Positions 14,431 through 16,149 of a stretch of DNA of 16,149 nucleotides are shown here, in pieces. Where the stretch lies: positions 1 to 16,149 of the forward strand of contig JAZRPW010000031.1 in assembly GCA_045649405.1 (NCBI GenBank), written 5' to 3'. This DNA comes from RUG11462 sp045649405 (lineage in GTDB: Bacteria > Bacillota > Clostridia > Oscillospirales > Acutalibacteraceae). The number at the start of each line of letters is the position of its first letter. Position 1 is the first letter of the stretch. The translations under genes were made by a program, and so were the position numbers. The notes beneath the pieces were generated by a model. The model was not told the DNA's origin. It worked only from the letters and a program-made list of their open reading frames with translations, and made no database searches.

Positions 14431-15612
14431 ATGAAAAGTAAAATTTTAAAGATAGTTAAAACCGTTGTTTGCACCGTGTTGTTTCTTACAATTTTAGCTT
14501 CTTCACTTTTGTTCTTTATGCCGCTTTTCCGTTATGATGAAGATGTAATTTCTTCTGGTAATATGGCAATGTTTTATGCGCAAGATAAAGATACAATTGA
14601 TGTTGCGTTTGTAGGTTCTAGTGCGCTTTACAGATTTATTTCTCCTACTGAAATGTATCAAAACTATGGTGTTACTTCAATGAACTTTGCAACTGCTAAT
14701 ATGAACATTTACGCAATGCCAGGTGTTATTGAAGAACTTGTTAAATATCAACACCCAAAGGTTATTGTTATTGAAATTAGAAACTACATTAACAATGCCG
14801 AGCGTGAAATGCACGGTGGCGAATATTCAAAAGAAGAACTTGCTAAAAAAGAGTCAATGTTTAACAGACTTGTTAATAATATGCCTGTTTCTCTCACCCG
14901 TGCAAAAATTATTAAAGACACAGTACCTGAAATGTTAGGTCAAAGCACTTTAGAGTGGAATATTGAGTATTTAAAAACTCACACAAACTGGAAAAACACT
15001 TCACTTGGCGACCTTAAGTATTTCATTTCAAGATATGTAAAACGCGAAGTGCAAGATTACAACGGCGAATATTACGGCGCTGATTATAAAGGCACAGTTG
15101 CAAGACACTGGGTTTATTATAACGAAGACAGAGATTTTTCTGACTTTGACACCGTTTCAGAAATTTCTGGCAAATGGTTAGAAAAGTTGCAAAAAACTGT
15201 TGATGCAGCAAAAGCGTGCGGCACAAACGTAATGTTTTTGACCACACCTTACCCAACAAATGAAACAAAGGTTTCTTATGAAAACTTTGTTGAAAAATAT
15301 TTAACAGAACAAGGCGTTCATTACCTTAACTGCAACCGTCGTTATGATGAAATCGGAATTGATTTTAGTTCTGACTTTTATGATGACGAGCACTCAAACA
15401 CACAAGGTATTGTAAAGGTTACAAACTACCTTGCAAAACACATTATTGATTATTACAAACTCGAAAAAACCGAATTAACCGAAGCACAAGCAAAAGACTG
15501 GCAGACTGCTTCTGATAAATGGGTAAAAGAAGTGCGTGAGCCTGGTCTTAAAAAGGTTAAAGAGTATGTAGCAAAAGAAAAGGCAAAAGGTAACAAGAAT
15601 TATTTAGATTAA
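14431..15612 (+). CDS. Membrane-anchored SGNH-like protein, partner of the MBOAT
   Basis: 393 residues. It has one N-terminal hydrophobic segment (about residues 7-30, with basic MKSKILKIVK before it) that would anchor the rest outside the cell. The SGNH/GDSL-type serine motif is VAFVGSSALYRF (Ser64), comparable to the FxGSS of DltD and AlgJ-like proteins. Near the C-terminus DDEHSNTQG supplies the Asp-x-x-His pair (Asp318, His321). The segment between is mixed alpha/beta with IVIEIRNYINN and TNVMFLTTPYPTN strands. A Lys/Glu-rich helix follows to the end. Such proteins accept the acyl group delivered by the MBOAT and place it on, or remove it from, an extracellular polymer. ATG at 14431 follows GGGGGAG. 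A close paralog follows after 13 bases. Confidence 0.88.
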   Translation: MKSKILKIVKTVVCTVLFLTILASSLLFFMPLFRYDEDVISSGNMAMFYAQDKDTIDVAFVGSSALYRFISPTEMYQNYGVTSMNFATANMNIYAMPGVIEELVKYQHPKVIVIEIRNYINNAEREMHGGEYSKEELAKKESMFNRLVNNMPVSLTRAKIIKDTVPEMLGQSTLEWNIEYLKTHTNWKNTSLGDLKYFISRYVKREVQDYNGEYYGADYKGTVARHWVYYNEDRDFSDFDTVSEISGKWLEKLQKTVDAAKACGTNVMFLTTPYPTNETKVSYENFVEKYLTEQGVHYLNCNRRYDEIGIDFSSDFYDDEHSNTQGIVKVTNYLAKHIIDYYKLEKTELTEAQAKDWQTASDKWVKEVREPGLKKVKEYVAKEKAKGNKNYLD

Positions 15613-15625
15613 AAAAGGAAATGCG

Positions 15626-16149
15626 ATGAAAATTTCAAAAAAAGCAATATTAAAAGGAATGTATTCTATTTTCAAAAATTTAATATTTAGTGCTTTGTTT
15701 TTGAGTATTATCATAGGTGTAGTTGCTTTCTATATGCCAATGTTCAGAGATGAAGAAATAAAGCCAACCGAAAGCGTTGTTTCAACATTTTATGAAGAAG
15801 ACCGCGATACAGCAGACGTTGTTTTTGTAGGTAGTAGTGCGCTTTACAGATTTATTTCTCCTGCTCAGATTTATCATAAATACGGCATAGCAACTCTTAA
15901 CTATTCGGCAGGTGCGCTCGATATTCAGACAACTTGTGGTATTATCGATGAGATTATAGAGTATCAACACCCTGAAGTAATAGTTATTGAAATGCGTAAC
16001 TATGTAAACAACTGTGAAGAGCATCTTGCGGGCAAAGAATATACTGAGAGAGAGCTTTTGAAAAAAGAGTCGTTGTTCAGAAAATATATCTATAACATTC
16101 CTATGTCTCATAACAGAACAAAAATAATTGGTGATACTGTTTCAAAGTC
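15626..16149 (+). CDS. Second SGNH-like paralog, 3' end outside the window
   Basis: ATG at 15626 with AAAGGA at 15614-15619. The frame stays open for 174 codons to the window edge, so the gene is cut. An ATG at 15621 is followed at once by a stop and is not used. The layout copies the previous gene: basic start MKISKKAILKG, a hydrophobic anchor (about residues 17-40), YMPMFRDEE, and the serine motif VVFVGSSALYRFISP (Ser71). Then come YQHPEVIVIEMRNYVNN, LLKKESLF and NRTKIIGDTV, each matching the neighbour closely. It is a tandem duplicate in the same operon. Relatively divergent parts are the anchor and the segment after the serine block (TLNYSAGALDIQTTCGIID). The catalytic Asp-His region would lie beyond the window. 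Confidence 0.9.
   Translation, partial: MKISKKAILKGMYSIFKNLIFSALFLSIIIGVVAFYMPMFRDEEIKPTESVVSTFYEEDRDTADVVFVGSSALYRFISPAQIYHKYGIATLNYSAGALDIQTTCGIIDEIIEYQHPEVIVIEMRNYVNNCEEHLAGKEYTERELLKKESLFRKYIYNIPMSHNRTKIIGDTVSK

Noticed and set aside
15782..16111. 109-codon minus-strand open frame opposite the second SGNH gene
   Set aside because: It is antisense to a gene with clear homology to its neighbour, has low-complexity translation and no ribosome binding site.
1..16149. CRISPR arrays, tRNA or rRNA genes, insertion sequences
   Set aside because: No regularly spaced repeats, cloverleaf sequence or transposase-like frames were seen anywhere in the window.

Overview
The window is AT-rich DNA with short intergenic gaps, A/T-tract hairpin terminators, AGGAGG-type ribosome binding sites and near-consensus sigma-A promoters. 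It looks like a chromosome segment of a low-GC Gram-positive bacterium. A bile-salt-hydrolase-type enzyme, a dockerin-bearing secreted beta-helix protein and a BspA-like leucine-rich-repeat protein together suggest an anaerobic gut Clostridia member (Oscillospiraceae/Ruminococcaceae-like). This taxonomic placement is inference from gene content only.

Layout: (i) 1-1428, the 3' part of an unrecognised protein built from three related modules, closed by a terminator. (ii) 1498-2469, a choloylglycine hydrolase family enzyme. (iii) 2495-5000, a ferrous iron uptake unit feoA-feoB plus a 47-residue Cys-rich membrane miniprotein. It has a consensus promoter and two related operator-like inverted repeats, one before each feo gene. 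(iv) 5192-6172, a secreted LRR protein lying between two almost identical terminators. (v) 6215-6721 (minus), a CYTH-domain enzyme, transcribed divergently from (vi) a 64-residue XRE repressor and a phage-type DUF1492/sigma-region-4-like regulator (6870-7533). (vii) 7607-9424, a secreted right-handed beta-helix protein ending in a type I dockerin. (viii) 9514-12523 (minus), an amino-acid operon in the order ACT-domain regulator, homoserine dehydrogenase, aspartokinase. (ix) 12712-16149, an operon for extracellular O-acylation: an MBOAT acyltransferase followed by two tandem, clearly paralogous SGNH-type membrane-anchored proteins, the second cut by the window edge.

How the parts work together: FeoA/FeoB and the Cys-rich protein form one Fe(II) import module. 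Aspartokinase and homoserine dehydrogenase carry out the first and third steps from aspartate towards threonine and methionine, with the ACT protein a probable amino-acid-sensing partner. The MBOAT/SGNH set resembles the DltB/DltD and AlgI/AlgJ logic, in which an acyl group is moved across the membrane and placed on an extracellular polymer. No tRNA, rRNA, CRISPR array or insertion sequence was recognised. The most interesting loci are the MBOAT with serial SGNH paralogs, the XRE/DUF1492 pair with a LexA-like box, and the paired operators of the feo genes.
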